47,280 nt of DNA, taken from NCBI GenBank assembly GCA_016719755.1, contig JADJYM010000007.1, positions 1 to 47,280 on the forward strand, given 5' to 3'. Each line of letters opens with the position of its first letter. Position 1 is the stretch's first letter. Shown here one piece after another: positions 8,042 through 14,735 of the stretch. The position numbers and the translations under genes are program-made. Source of the DNA: Novosphingobium sp. (lineage in GTDB: Bacteria > Pseudomonadota > Alphaproteobacteria > Sphingomonadales > Sphingomonadaceae). The notes beneath the pieces are model-generated. The model saw only the letters and a program-made list of their open reading frames with translations. It made no database searches and was not told where the DNA came from.

Positions 8042-8697
8042 GCGGCCGCCCTCTCGTTGAGAAGCGGCCCCCATTGGTTGGCCATCGCGGCGGCGATGCC
8101 GGGGTAGAAGCGGCTGCGCTCTTTCGCTCTGGTTTCACCCGGCGGCATCCGGTGCACGCGGGCGACGGGATCGCCGGACTGGCCCAGCGCGGTGCGGGCC
8201 TGCGCGAGGGTGGGATAAGTGGACATCAGCGGCGGTAGGCCGCGCAGCCACAGGCAGGTGCGCTTGGTCTCCCAATCGCCGTACTGCCACGGCTGCACCG
8301 ATTGGGCAGCGGGGGCGAAGTTGACGATCCGCGCCTTCGCGTGGCGGTGCATCACCGGGTTCTCGCAGGCGACGCGCGCCACGGGCGCGTTCCAAAGCGT
8401 GGAAAAAAGGGCCGCGCCTTCGTCCAGTTCGGCCCACATTTCGGCGAGGGTGCGGCCCGGGGGCGGCACCTTAAGCCAGCGGACGCCGCTGTTGGTCAGG
8501 CGGGTGCATGGCGGGTGGGCGACGATCAGAAGGTCCCAACCATCGCCCAGAACCTCGCGCACGTCGCCTGTGATATGGCGGTTGCTGCGATCCTCGGCGG
8601 GCAGCAGATCGCAGGACCAGGCATCGTACCCGCGATCCGTGAAGGCGCGGCGTACAGTTCCGCTGAATTCGCAAGCTATCAGGATGCGCGGGATCAC
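8038..8697 (-). CDS. Phage DNA cytosine methyltransferase-like protein
   Basis: A 219-residue protein starting VIPRILIACEFSGTVRRAF, a SAM-binding-like first strand (ACEFSG), followed by WDLLIVAHPPCTRLTNSG. The PPC resembles the catalytic Pro-Cys of C5-cytosine methyltransferases. A later ENPVMHRHAKARIV and WETKRTCLWLRGLPPL fit the small phage proteins usually annotated as cytosine methyltransferase. It is shorter than a full C5 enzyme and the target-recognition region is slight, so activity is uncertain. The GTG at 8697 is chosen as start since it directly follows the upstream stop. Confidence 0.65.
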   Translation of the reverse strand: MIPRILIACEFSGTVRRAFTDRGYDAWSCDLLPAEDRSNRHITGDVREVLGDGWDLLIVAHPPCTRLTNSGVRWLKVPPPGRTLAEMWAELDEGAALFSTLWNAPVARVACENPVMHRHAKARIVNFAPAAQSVQPWQYGDWETKRTCLWLRGLPPLMSTYPTLAQARTALGQSGDPVARVHRMPPGETRAKERSRFYPGIAAAMANQWGPLLNERAAA

Positions 8698-8699
8698 GA

Positions 8700-9008
8700 T
8701 CAGCCGAGCCCCAGCGCGCACTTGTAGGTATCGAGGATGGCTTCCATCTCGCGCCGATCGTCGGGCTTCATCTTCCGCAGGCGGACGATCTGGCGGGCGA
8801 TCCTGGTCTCGTAGCCGACCGCCTTCATCTCGGCGTAGACATCCCTGATGTCGTCAGCGATGCTCTTCTTCTCCTCTTCAAGGCGCTCCACACGTTCGAT
8901 CAGCAGGCGCAGGCGATCATCGCCGGCGCGGTGCGCGATGGGGAGGTCGACCGGGATCTCGATCTGGGTGTGGCCATCGTCGGCGATGCGAGAACTCGAT
9001 ACGGGCAT
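8700..9008 (-). CDS. GapR-family (DUF2312) DNA-binding protein
   Basis: A 102-residue protein whose C-terminal 75 residues match the DUF2312/GapR family: LRLLIERVERLEEEKKSIAD, IRDVYAEMKAVGYE, then IVRLRKMKPDDRREMEAILD. GapR of Caulobacter is a nucleoid protein that clamps overtwisted DNA ahead of replication and transcription. The long coiled first helix is clear. Start ATG 9008 overlaps the upstream stop. A phage copy in the early operon may help replication, help packaging, or compete with host GapR; that is inference. Confidence 0.88.
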   Translation of the reverse strand: MPVSSSRIADDGHTQIEIPVDLPIAHRAGDDRLRLLIERVERLEEEKKSIADDIRDVYAEMKAVGYETRIARQIVRLRKMKPDDRREMEAILDTYKCALGLG

Positions 9009-9391
9009 CAGATTTTCCCTTCGAGAAAGCGGTCGAGTGCGCCGATCAACTGGTTGGCGTCTTCGTCGACTGGTTGGGTGGTGCGCTTGAAGCCGCCGGG
9101 CAGCGCCTCGATCCGCAGGATCGTGCGCAGGGCTTCGGCAGTCGTGTCGCCGGGTTGCATGCAGAACGGGGTGAAGATGTCCTGATCGCCCTCGCGAACG
9201 AACAGGAGCAGCTCGGCCACCACTTCGGCCAGCTGTCCGGCGGCGACCAGCGCGCGGGCGCGGCGACCATCGGGCTGGGCGCAATGGCTGCACAGCCGGT
9301 CACCTTCCCACCAGCAGTTGCCGCGCAGCTCATCGTGGCAGGCGGCATCCTCGGTGCAGCCGCAAACGGCGCATGTGCGGGGCCGGGCCAT
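9008..9391 (-). CDS. Zinc-finger-like phage protein of unknown function
   Basis: A 127-residue protein with an N-terminal cluster of Cys and His: CAVCGCTEDAACH, then NCWWEGDRLCSHC, which looks like a small zinc-binding domain. The rest is helical (LVAAGQLAEVVAELLLFVRE) with no motif I know. It overlaps both neighbours by ATGA, so it is translated in step with the ACP-like and GapR-like genes. A nucleic-acid or protein-binding role is possible, but I do not recognise a specific family. Confidence 0.7.
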   Translation of the reverse strand: MARPRTCAVCGCTEDAACHDELRGNCWWEGDRLCSHCAQPDGRRARALVAAGQLAEVVAELLLFVREGDQDIFTPFCMQPGDTTAEALRTILRIEALPGGFKRTTQPVDEDANQLIGALDRFLEGKI

Positions 9392-9714
9392 CAGTTCCGG
9401 CCTTCCGCTTCCTCGGCGCTGCCAAGGCCCAGCGCGGCGTAGTCCGGCTGAGCGACCCGGGGGGCGGGCATGGGGGCGGCTTCAGCGATGGTGTCGGTGA
9501 TATCCGCCAAGGTGCGCCAAGACGCGATGGCTTCATCGCTGATGACGATCCTGAAAAAGTCCTCAAGTTCGATGGCGAGGCAGACAAGATCGATGCTGTC
9601 GAGCTGCAGCTCTTGCTGCAGCAGGGCCTGCTGGCGGATTTTCGAGCGCAGGTCGGGGCGAACGGCGAGGCGGACCAGACCTTCAACGTTTGCGTCGATT
9701 GTGTGGGTGTTCAT
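9391..9714 (-). CDS. Acyl-carrier-protein-like protein
   Basis: A 107-residue protein whose middle reads like an acyl carrier protein: LQLDSIDLVCLAIELEDFFR, then IVISDEAIASWRTLADITDTI. The DSID (Ser at residue 40) matches the DSL phosphopantetheine attachment motif. The following LAIELEDFF and the downstream helix spacing also match ACP helices II and III. About 20 residues at the C-terminus are disordered-looking. It lies in the early operon between regulatory genes, with no fatty-acid genes near. Its role in a phage is unknown; it might modify or sequester a host factor. Confidence 0.7.
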   Translation of the reverse strand: MNTHTIDANVEGLVRLAVRPDLRSKIRQQALLQQELQLDSIDLVCLAIELEDFFRIVISDEAIASWRTLADITDTIAEAAPMPAPRVAQPDYAALGLGSAEEAEGRN

Positions 9715-9729
9715 GGCCAGGTCAGCCGA

Positions 9730-10029
9730 TCAGATCGAGGGAGCGCCGATCGCGGCCAACGGCACCGCGTGGAGCGGAGCGTCATCGGGGGCGGTCGGAA
9801 TGGACACGTCGACCAGCAGCTCGATCGCGCGCGCCCGGTTGGGGAGCCGGCGGATCAGGCCGCGATCTTCCAGCAAGGCAAGCATCCGGGACGCTCCGCT
9901 TTTGCCATTGAGGCCGAGCCCTGCGGCGCATTCGTCGAGCGAGGGGGAGACCCCGCCATGCGCGCGCTGGTAGCCGGCGACGTAGCGCAGCATCTGCAGG
10001 CCGCGCGGGGTGGGCGGGAATTGCGTCAC
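9730..10029 (-). CDS. LexA-like HTH protein without peptidase domain
   Basis: A 99-residue protein starting from a GTG that overlaps the stop of the previous gene (GTGA). It has a LexA-type N-terminal winged helix: TPRGLQMLRYVAGYQRAHGG, then VSPSLDECAAGLGL, KSGASRMLALLEDRG and LIRRLPNRARAIELL. No S24 Ser/Lys peptidase part follows, so it cannot self-cleave. It might bind a LexA-like box to control phage early genes. Stop is 16 bases ahead of the ACP-like gene. Confidence 0.75.
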   Translation of the reverse strand: MTQFPPTPRGLQMLRYVAGYQRAHGGVSPSLDECAAGLGLNGKSGASRMLALLEDRGLIRRLPNRARAIELLVDVSIPTAPDDAPLHAVPLAAIGAPSI

Positions 10030-10172
10030 CGCCAAACCCCCAGCCCGGTTGCGATTACCACGATGATGACGATGCCCAGGAGCAGTCCCGGCAGGATGGT
10101 CATGGAGACCGCGTCGGCGCCGGGCTGCACGGGACGGCAGCGGCTGCAATTGCAGGAGAAGGGATGGATCAT
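10026..10172 (-). CDS. Small Cys-motif membrane protein
   Basis: A 48-residue ORF. ATG 10172 gives MIHPFSCNCSRCRPVQPG, a CxCxxC cluster, followed by a single hydrophobic span (TILPGLLLGIVIIVVIATGL). The stop overlaps the GTG of the LexA-like gene, which supports it as a real operon member. Function unknown; the Cys cluster could bind metal on one face of the membrane. Confidence 0.5.
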   Translation of the reverse strand: MIHPFSCNCSRCRPVQPGADAVSMTILPGLLLGIVIIVVIATGLGVWR

Positions 10173-10229
10173 GCGGCGGTCCTTTCTTCTATAAAGCGAC
10201 CGGGGCGCGCCGGTGCGGGGGCAAACAGG

Positions 10230-10589
10230 TCAGGTGTCGAACAGGCCGAGCTGGTCCGTGTCGGCCTCCGATGATTCCGGCCCGGCCGCGCAGAGCGCGG
10301 GGCTGCGCTCGAACGGGCGCAGCGGCAGGTCGAGCGCGGGGTTGGGGATCGCGCTGGGCGAGATCCCGTAGAGGTAGCCGAGGCTGCCCTTAAAGGTGTG
10401 GCCACAGGCGATGTTGCGGCAGGCGAAGAAGATTTCCCGATAGGTCGGGGTGATCAGGCGGCTCGAGCGGCGGAAAGTTTCGTGGCCGCAGTGCGGGCAG
10501 GGCATGTCGCCGATGTGGGGATCGGCGGTCAGCACCATGTCCACGGTGACCGCAGGATCGATCTCGATGAATTTCTCTGCGGCGTTCAT
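10230..10589 (-). CDS. ogr: Ogr/Delta-type late transcription activator
   Basis: A 119-residue zinc-finger protein. The core MPCPHCGHETFRRSSRLITP, then EIFFACRNIACGHTFKGSL, matches the Ogr/Delta family of P2 and P4, with Cys at about 31, 34, 57 and 62. These proteins bind a dyad near -55 of late promoters and recruit RNA polymerase. P2 Ogr has 72 residues; this one has extra residues on both sides. Four GTTGT-N13-ACAAC dyads in front of the late operons are its likely targets. It sits in the early operon, as expected for a timing signal. Confidence 0.9.
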   Translation of the reverse strand: MNAAEKFIEIDPAVTVDMVLTADPHIGDMPCPHCGHETFRRSSRLITPTYREIFFACRNIACGHTFKGSLGYLYGISPSAIPNPALDLPLRPFERSPALCAAGPESSEADTDQLGLFDT

Positions 10590-10603
10590 GCCCCTCGCTC
10601 CCC

Positions 10604-11050
10604 TTACCCAAGCCGATCAAGCGCGCCGAGGCCGCTGGTCAGGACGTCGATCGCCTGCTCCACCTCGGCCTTGGCGGCGCGGCGGGTGGCGGGATCGCCG
10701 GCGTTGCTGCTGGCCTCGACCAGCGCCGCGACCGCCTCGCCCGATTCCTTGGCGCACTGGCCGGCTAGGCGGGCCAGACTGGCAACCTGCTCGCCCTCGC
10801 GCGCGGCCAGTTCCAGGCGCAGGGCCATCAGGTGGTGGAAGGGGGCGTGGTCCCCGCCCGCTTCCATGAACGCGCGATCAAGCCGTTCGGCGTCGATCAT
10901 GCGGATCTCGGTCTCGCATTCGGGATCGGACCAGTAGCGGACCGAACGCTGGCTCACGCCGCAGATCGCGCCGCAGCGGTCCCACCCGATCAGCGAGGCG
11001 ACCTTGGTGAGGGTGAGCTGATAGGTGAGGGGCTCGCGCCGCTTGGTCAT
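10604..11050 (-). CDS. HTH-containing phage regulator, CII-like (tentative)
   Basis: A 148-residue protein. The N-terminal part has a helix-turn-helix pattern (LTKVASLIGWDRCGAICGVS followed by QRSVRYWSDPE), and the rest is a helical region (ALRLELAAREGEQVASLARL) that may oligomerise. It lies between the Ogr-like gene and a small membrane protein in the early operon, where P2-like phages carry a CII/Cox-type gene. I do not recognise a firm family match. Confidence 0.6.
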   Translation of the reverse strand: MTKRREPLTYQLTLTKVASLIGWDRCGAICGVSQRSVRYWSDPECETEIRMIDAERLDRAFMEAGGDHAPFHHLMALRLELAAREGEQVASLARLAGQCAKESGEAVAALVEASSNAGDPATRRAAKAEVEQAIDVLTSGLGALDRLG

Positions 11051-11051
11051 G

Positions 11052-11270
11052 TCAGGCCCCCAGTGCCAGCGCGGCCAGCGCGATCAGCACCCAGGCGGAC
11101 AGGACGATGGCCGTGCCCGCCAGCAATGAAGGCTCGCCAGCGGGGCGCAGGGCGTTCAGCGCGCGGATGCGGGTGCGCAGGGCGGCAAAGGCCGCGCCAT
11201 CGCGCTCGGCATCCCAGCGCGCCTGCAGGCGGCGCGGATCGACGTGGATCAGGCGGTCGGGCGCCATCAC
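11052..11270 (-). CDS. Small membrane protein
   Basis: A 72-residue protein with a charged N-terminal helix (HVDPRRLQARWDAERDGAAF) and one hydrophobic C-terminal span (LLAGTAIVLSAWVLIALAAL). It overlaps the Cro-like gene start by 4 bases, so it is in the operon. Function unknown; superinfection exclusion is one role for such early membrane proteins, but nothing in the sequence shows it. Confidence 0.6.
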   Translation of the reverse strand: MMAPDRLIHVDPRRLQARWDAERDGAAFAALRTRIRALNALRPAGEPSLLAGTAIVLSAWVLIALAALALGA

Positions 11271-11587
11271 GCGGCCGCCCCCTTCAAACCCCGGTCCCCT
11301 TGGAAGGAGACGCGGTGCTGGCCGCAGTCTACGCCCATGAACGCATGGGGGTTAACGGAGCCGGGGACATGTTCGACCGGATAGATATCGGGCCGCAGGT
11401 GGTGGCGGGAGACGCCGGTGGCGGCTTCGACGCGGAGGACGAACTCGGCGGGAAGTTGCTTGGACGTTTGCAGCCATTTCCAGACTGCAGTTGGCGTCAC
11501 TTTGCAAATGCGGGCCATTTCGGCCTGCGATCCGAGTGCTTCAACAGCGAGCTTGAGCGCTTGATAGCGGGAGAGGTGTTCAACCAT
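11267..11587 (-). CDS. Cro/YdaS-like repressor
   Basis: A 106-residue DNA-binding protein. The N-terminal HTH reads LKLAVEALGSQAEMARICKV, then TPTAVWKWLQTSKQLPAE, VLRVEAATGVSRHHLRPDIYP. The ending of this segment is the hallmark of the YdaS/Cro group. It is divergent from the CI-like gene, with an 86-bp gap that holds a 24-bp palindrome. It is the first gene of the early operon, so it would act as the lytic-side switch protein. The last 25 residues are poorly conserved in style. Confidence 0.85.
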   Translation of the reverse strand: MVEHLSRYQALKLAVEALGSQAEMARICKVTPTAVWKWLQTSKQLPAEFVLRVEAATGVSRHHLRPDIYPVEHVPGSVNPHAFMGVDCGQHRVSFQGDRGLKGAAA

Positions 11588-11598
11588 ATTTGCGGGTA

Positions 11599-11661
11599 TG
11601 ACAACTCAAGTTTAGGTTGTCAACAACCAGATTTGACTATGCAGCGACAACCCAAGTTGAG
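11599..11661. promoter_or_regulatory. Switch operators
   Basis: TGACAAC-N10-GTTGTCA at 11599-11622 is a perfect 7-bp-arm dyad in the gap between the Cro-like and CI-like genes. Its left part GACAACTCAAGTTTAG recurs as GACAACCCAAGTTGAG at 11646-11661 (14 of 16 bases), 46 bp on. This looks like a primary operator plus a second half-strength site between divergent promoters. It also argues that the repressor starts at GTG 11674, since the TTG at 11617 would lie inside the dyad. Confidence 0.65.
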
Positions 11662-11673
11662 ACAGCTTGCCGC

Positions 11674-12345
11674 GTGATTATTGGGGAACGCATCCGCGAG
11701 CGACTCGAAGGCTTGAGTCAATCTCAATCTGCTCTCGCGCGCGCTATTGGTGTCTCTCCGCAGGCTGTCAGCAAGATGGTCAGCGGTGGCACCAACGAGT
11801 CGGCCAAGCTCTTTCAGATTGCTCGGTTCCTGCACACCACGCCTGAATTCCTAACCGGAGAGACGGACGATCCCAACCTACCCTCGCTCGGCGAAGATCG
11901 CTTGGCATTCCGGGACGCGCAGATTGAGCGAGATACCGACCTGGTCGAGCTTGAGGAAATCAACCTCCGGCTAGGTCTGGGTGGAACCTATCTCGAAAAC
12001 CACGTCGATGTGCAGAAGCGTCGCTTCTCGCGCGCGTGGCTGCGCCACTTCACCGACGCCGCCCCGGAACACCTGTTCTGGTCGATCGGCGACGGTGATT
12101 CGATGGAGCCGACTATCCGCAGCGGCGAGGTGATCCTGATCGACCGTTCGCAGCAGGCCCCGCGCATGGGCGATGGCATCTGGGCAATTGCCTATGGCGA
12201 GATCGGGATGGTCAAACGCCTGCGCCCGTTGCCGGACGGATCGGTGGAGATCCACAGCGACAACCCGCTGATCCCGCCAGCCAAGGCAGTTGACGGCGAG
12301 CTGCACGTGATCGGCCGCGTCGTGGCTGTGGTGCGGAGGCTCTGA
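11674..12345 (+). CDS. CI-like repressor, S24/LexA-type
   Basis: A 223-residue repressor if begun at GTG 11674. N-terminal HTH: IRERLEGLSQSQSALARAIG, VSPQAVSKMVSGG, then KLFQIARFLHTTPEFLTGE. C-terminal S24 domain: SIGDGDSMEPTIRSGEVILID, with the catalytic Ser at about 143, and IAYGEIGMVKRLRPL with the Lys at about 181. I see no Ala-Gly scissile pair in the linker, so it may not self-cleave and could be released by an antirepressor instead. The TTG at 11617 gives a longer form, but it lies within the operator. Its base composition is lower in GC than the phage structural genes. Confidence 0.85.
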   Translation: MIIGERIRERLEGLSQSQSALARAIGVSPQAVSKMVSGGTNESAKLFQIARFLHTTPEFLTGETDDPNLPSLGEDRLAFRDAQIERDTDLVELEEINLRLGLGGTYLENHVDVQKRRFSRAWLRHFTDAAPEHLFWSIGDGDSMEPTIRSGEVILIDRSQQAPRMGDGIWAIAYGEIGMVKRLRPLPDGSVEIHSDNPLIPPAKAVDGELHVIGRVVAVVRRL

Positions 12346-12370
12346 ATTTCTCAACAGGAGGGCATTGGGG

Positions 12371-12823
12371 ATGCTGAATGCGAAAGTTGCAGCGGCGGTG
12401 ATCTTTCCGGCATCGCTTCTATTGGCATCCTGCGGGTCAGAACCTGAAGCGACAGCTGATGCTTCGGCAATGTCGGCCACCGAACCAACCCCGGCCCAGC
12501 CCCGCCATTACTATGCATCGATCGATGGCGATGAGTATCTGTATGCGCACGGCCTTTCCGAAGATGCGAAGAATGCCGGGCAGGCTGCCACCGAGTATTC
12601 CGCATTCCGCTATCGCGGGGTGAAGGACGGAAAGATCACTCTGACCAGCGAAGACATGACGCTGACCTGCGATCTCGACTGCAAGGTGATCACGGTCTCA
12701 ATGCCCTACGGGCCGAAGCAGCGCATGGAGTACAATCCGGATTCGGTGGCGGGCGGTGCGTTCTACGACGCCATGAACGGGATGTTGGCCGAGTACCCAT
12801 CAAGGGCTGCGGTTGCGAAGTGA
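12371..12823 (+). CDS. Predicted lipoprotein of unknown function
   Basis: A 150-residue protein. N-terminus MLNAKVAAAVIFPASLLLAS ends in a lipobox, LLASC, so it would be lipidated and held in a membrane. After a low-complexity linker (EATADASAMSATEPTPAQP) there is a folded part with DGDEYLYAHGLSEDAKNAG and two Cys (CDLDC). AGGAGG lies 9 bases before ATG 12371; the TTG at 12365 is too close to it. It is a lysogen-expressed accessory candidate downstream of the repressor. Confidence 0.75.
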   Translation: MLNAKVAAAVIFPASLLLASCGSEPEATADASAMSATEPTPAQPRHYYASIDGDEYLYAHGLSEDAKNAGQAATEYSAFRYRGVKDGKITLTSEDMTLTCDLDCKVITVSMPYGPKQRMEYNPDSVAGGAFYDAMNGMLAEYPSRAAVAK

Positions 12824-12872
12824 AGCAACCGATGAAGATTGCGAAGGTCAGCCACTACCTGGCCCAGACGCT

Positions 12873-13121
12873 GTGAACCGCCGCCTGCTTCTGCTCGGTC
12901 TCCTCGCTCTCTCGGTGCCGGGCGCGGCATCGGCCAGGAGCAAGCGTAAGTCGAGTGGCCGCCGGCGCGGAGGCCGAGGGCGAGTTTCAAGCGGCGGGGG
13001 CGATGCCAGCTTCAGCAGCTGCAAAGAGGCGAGGGCGAATGGCTATTCGCGGATCAGGCGGGGCGAGCCGGGCTATTCGGCAAGGTTGGACCGCGATGGG
13101 GATGGGGTGGCGTGTGAGTGA
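12873..13121 (+). CDS. Secreted excalibur-domain protein
   Basis: An 82-residue protein. GTG 12873 gives a clean signal peptide: NRRLLLLGLLALSVPGAASA. Then comes a basic Gly/Arg/Ser linker, and a C-terminal excalibur calcium-binding motif (FSSCKEARANGYSRIRRGEP, then LDRDGDGVACE). The paired Cys and the DRDGDGVACE end are diagnostic. An in-frame TTG at 12813 would overlap the lipoprotein gene and remove the signal peptide. Excalibur domains occur on secreted nucleases and cell-surface proteins; here no nuclease part remains. Confidence 0.75.
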   Translation: MNRRLLLLGLLALSVPGAASARSKRKSSGRRRGGRGRVSSGGGDASFSSCKEARANGYSRIRRGEPGYSARLDRDGDGVACE

Positions 13122-13163
13122 CATGTCATCAGCCGCGTGGTCGCGGTGGTGCGGAGGCTTTAG
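13122..13163 (+). pseudogene. Remnant 3' end of a second CI-like repressor
   Basis: These 42 bases translate to HVISRVVAVVRRL and a stop. The end of the CI-like gene (12304-12345) translates to HVIGRVVAVVRRL and a stop. Most of the base differences fall at third codon positions, so this is a diverged homologous end and not a recent copy. It begins straight after the excalibur stop. It marks where the lipoprotein/excalibur pair entered next to a repressor gene. Confidence 0.7.
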
Positions 13164-13180
13164 TGCCCGGCGCATAGAGG

Positions 13181-13273
13181 ATGGACAAGATGGGTAAGGA
13201 TCGCATTCCGCGGATGATCTACCTCCTTCCGGTGGTGTTGCCGCTGGTGCAGTGGATCCTGCTTCGCGTATGA
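13181..13273 (+). CDS. Tiny hydrophobic peptide
   Basis: A 30-residue ORF: MDKMGKDRIPRMIYLLPVVL then PLVQWILLRV. It has a charged start and one possible membrane span. ATG 13190 may be the real start, as AGAGG lies about 9 bases ahead of it. Only weak support: length, SD and hydrophobicity. Confidence 0.3.
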   Translation: MDKMGKDRIPRMIYLLPVVLPLVQWILLRV

Positions 13274-13422
13274 TCAGGCGGGCTTGCTGACCACCATACT
13301 GCCGACACGTCCATTGAGCCCAGGCAAGCAGCGAGTTCTCGCCATGGAAAGGCGCTTAAGTAGTTTAGCCTAGGTTCACCCAAAGTCAGAATTTGCTCTA
13401 TTCCCTTTAGGATAGAGGGGCC

Positions 13423-13834
13423 ATGAATGCACAAGGTTCATACCCGCTCCGGATGCCAAGCAGGCGTGGGCGCAGCCGCCTCAAGACTTGCCTGAACGCC
13501 AATGTCATAAGCCTTTATGGCTCGATTGGTGCTGCGCTCCTCGACATTTCACTTACCGGCGCGAAGCTGCAGATCATCAGCAAGAGGCGTGTCGCGGAGG
13601 GACTACGGCCGCGCGAGAGAGTGGTTATTTCCCTGGGTCTCGTTCGAGGTGATGGGATCGGTCGTCTGGACACATAGCGATCTCTTTGGTGTCCGCTTCG
13701 ATGAATTTGTCCCGCCGAAGGTTCTGATCGCTACACGCGATCTGAGCGATGAGGTGATGGCACAAGGCGGCAGGCCAGCCGTGATGCAGGATCAGGTCCG
13801 CAGGGCAGTTCGCGATTGGGTAAACGGGCGCTAG
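13423..13834 (+). pseudogene. PilZ-domain protein, frameshifted
   Basis: The first frame from ATG 13423 has the start of a PilZ domain: RSRLKTCLNANVISLYGSIG, then ALLDISLTGAKLQ, the conserved D-x-S-x-x-G strand. The domain continues in another frame with FEVMGSVVWTHSDLFGVRFDE and runs to 13834. The join lies in about 13610-13650. PilZ binds cyclic-di-GMP, but the RxxxR motif is not clearly present. It is either decayed or split by a one-base sequence error. Confidence 0.7.
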
Positions 13835-14000
13835 CGCGGCCGACGACCAGCCGGGTTCCGCAGGTCCGCAGGCCTCCAGGCCAGAAATCGCCTTCGCACC
13901 GATCGAAAACATACCATGTCTAGCCAAGCCAATATGTCGTTAGATATATTTCTTCTTCGCCTCTGATTCCCGGGCGACTGTCAATGAAGGCTGAAGCTGG

Positions 14001-14264
14001 ATGGAAGACGTTGAGAGACTGGCGGCGCAGCAGTTCGCAAACATCGAGATTGCCCGGTACATGATGCTCGACCTGTGGGTCCAATGCCTGATCGACAAAG
14101 GCGAGCCGATTGAAGCCGCCAAGCATCATCGGGCGAGGCAACTCAGATCGCTGCAGGACGCCGTGGACGTGGCGCCCGACAGCTTCATTCGTCAAGCGCT
14201 GCTCGGGCAGGCCGAGGAAAACTGGCGGGAAATCATGAAGAGCATCAAAGGCAGGTCCAGCTGA
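14001..14264 (+). CDS. Unknown small helical protein
   Basis: An 87-residue protein that I do not recognise: MEDVERLAAQQFANIEIARY, then VQCLIDKGEPIEAAKHHRAR, and IRQALLGQAEENWREIMKSI. It is mostly amphipathic helix with no signal peptide. It lies between two PilZ genes and may belong to the same accessory set. The ribosome site is weak. The 165 bases upstream hold nothing clear besides an AT-rich patch. Confidence 0.55.
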   Translation: MEDVERLAAQQFANIEIARYMMLDLWVQCLIDKGEPIEAAKHHRARQLRSLQDAVDVAPDSFIRQALLGQAEENWREIMKSIKGRSS

Positions 14265-14399
14265 TCGGCACCGCGGAGCGAAAGGCTACCTGGCTGGCAG
14301 TCCGCTGCCGCGATCATGCCAAGGCTGCCAGATGCCAGGGGGCCGGCCATGCGGCGAGTAGAACGGGTGACAGGATGGACCTGGTTATGTGGCGCCAAG

Positions 14400-14705
14400 A
14401 TGGGACCTAATGATGAACGCCGCAGGGCCTTCAGGCACAGTATGGCCATGCCGGTCCGGGTCCGGAATCGAACCGGCTATCGAACGACTGCGCTGGTCAC
14501 CGACCTTACCGAGGATGGCTGCGCGCTGTGGTTTCGATCGGGCTACGAGAACCTGGGTCGAGACATCACCATCCAGCCCGAGGGGATGGAAGGATGGGTC
14601 GGGCGAGTTGCCTGGCGTCATGATGACCGAATTGGATTGCAGTTCGACCGCCCGCTCTATGGTCCCGTCGTCGAGCACCTGATTAAGCGGCATCCTCCCT
14701 TTTGA
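14400..14705 (+). CDS. PilZ-domain protein
   Basis: A 101-residue single-domain PilZ protein. MGPNDERRRAFRHSMAMPVR carries a RRxxR motif (the cyclic-di-GMP clasp). It is followed by LVTDLTEDGCALWF in the D-x-S-x-x-G position, and VGRVAWRHDDRIGLQFDRPL, the usual G-x-V-x-W...G-x-x-F strand. It is therefore a likely c-di-GMP receptor, which could affect motility or surface traits in the lysogen. Upstream ATGs at 14349 and 14316 are possible starts; 14400 fits the family N-terminus best. Confidence 0.8.
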   Translation: MGPNDERRRAFRHSMAMPVRVRNRTGYRTTALVTDLTEDGCALWFRSGYENLGRDITIQPEGMEGWVGRVAWRHDDRIGLQFDRPLYGPVVEHLIKRHPPF

Positions 14706-14735
14706 CAGGCAGCGCAGGTGCCCGGGGTTTGTGAC

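Noticed and set aside
11617-11673. N-terminal extension of the CI-like repressor from TTG 11617
   Set aside because: It begins inside the operator dyad and adds residues unlike the family start.
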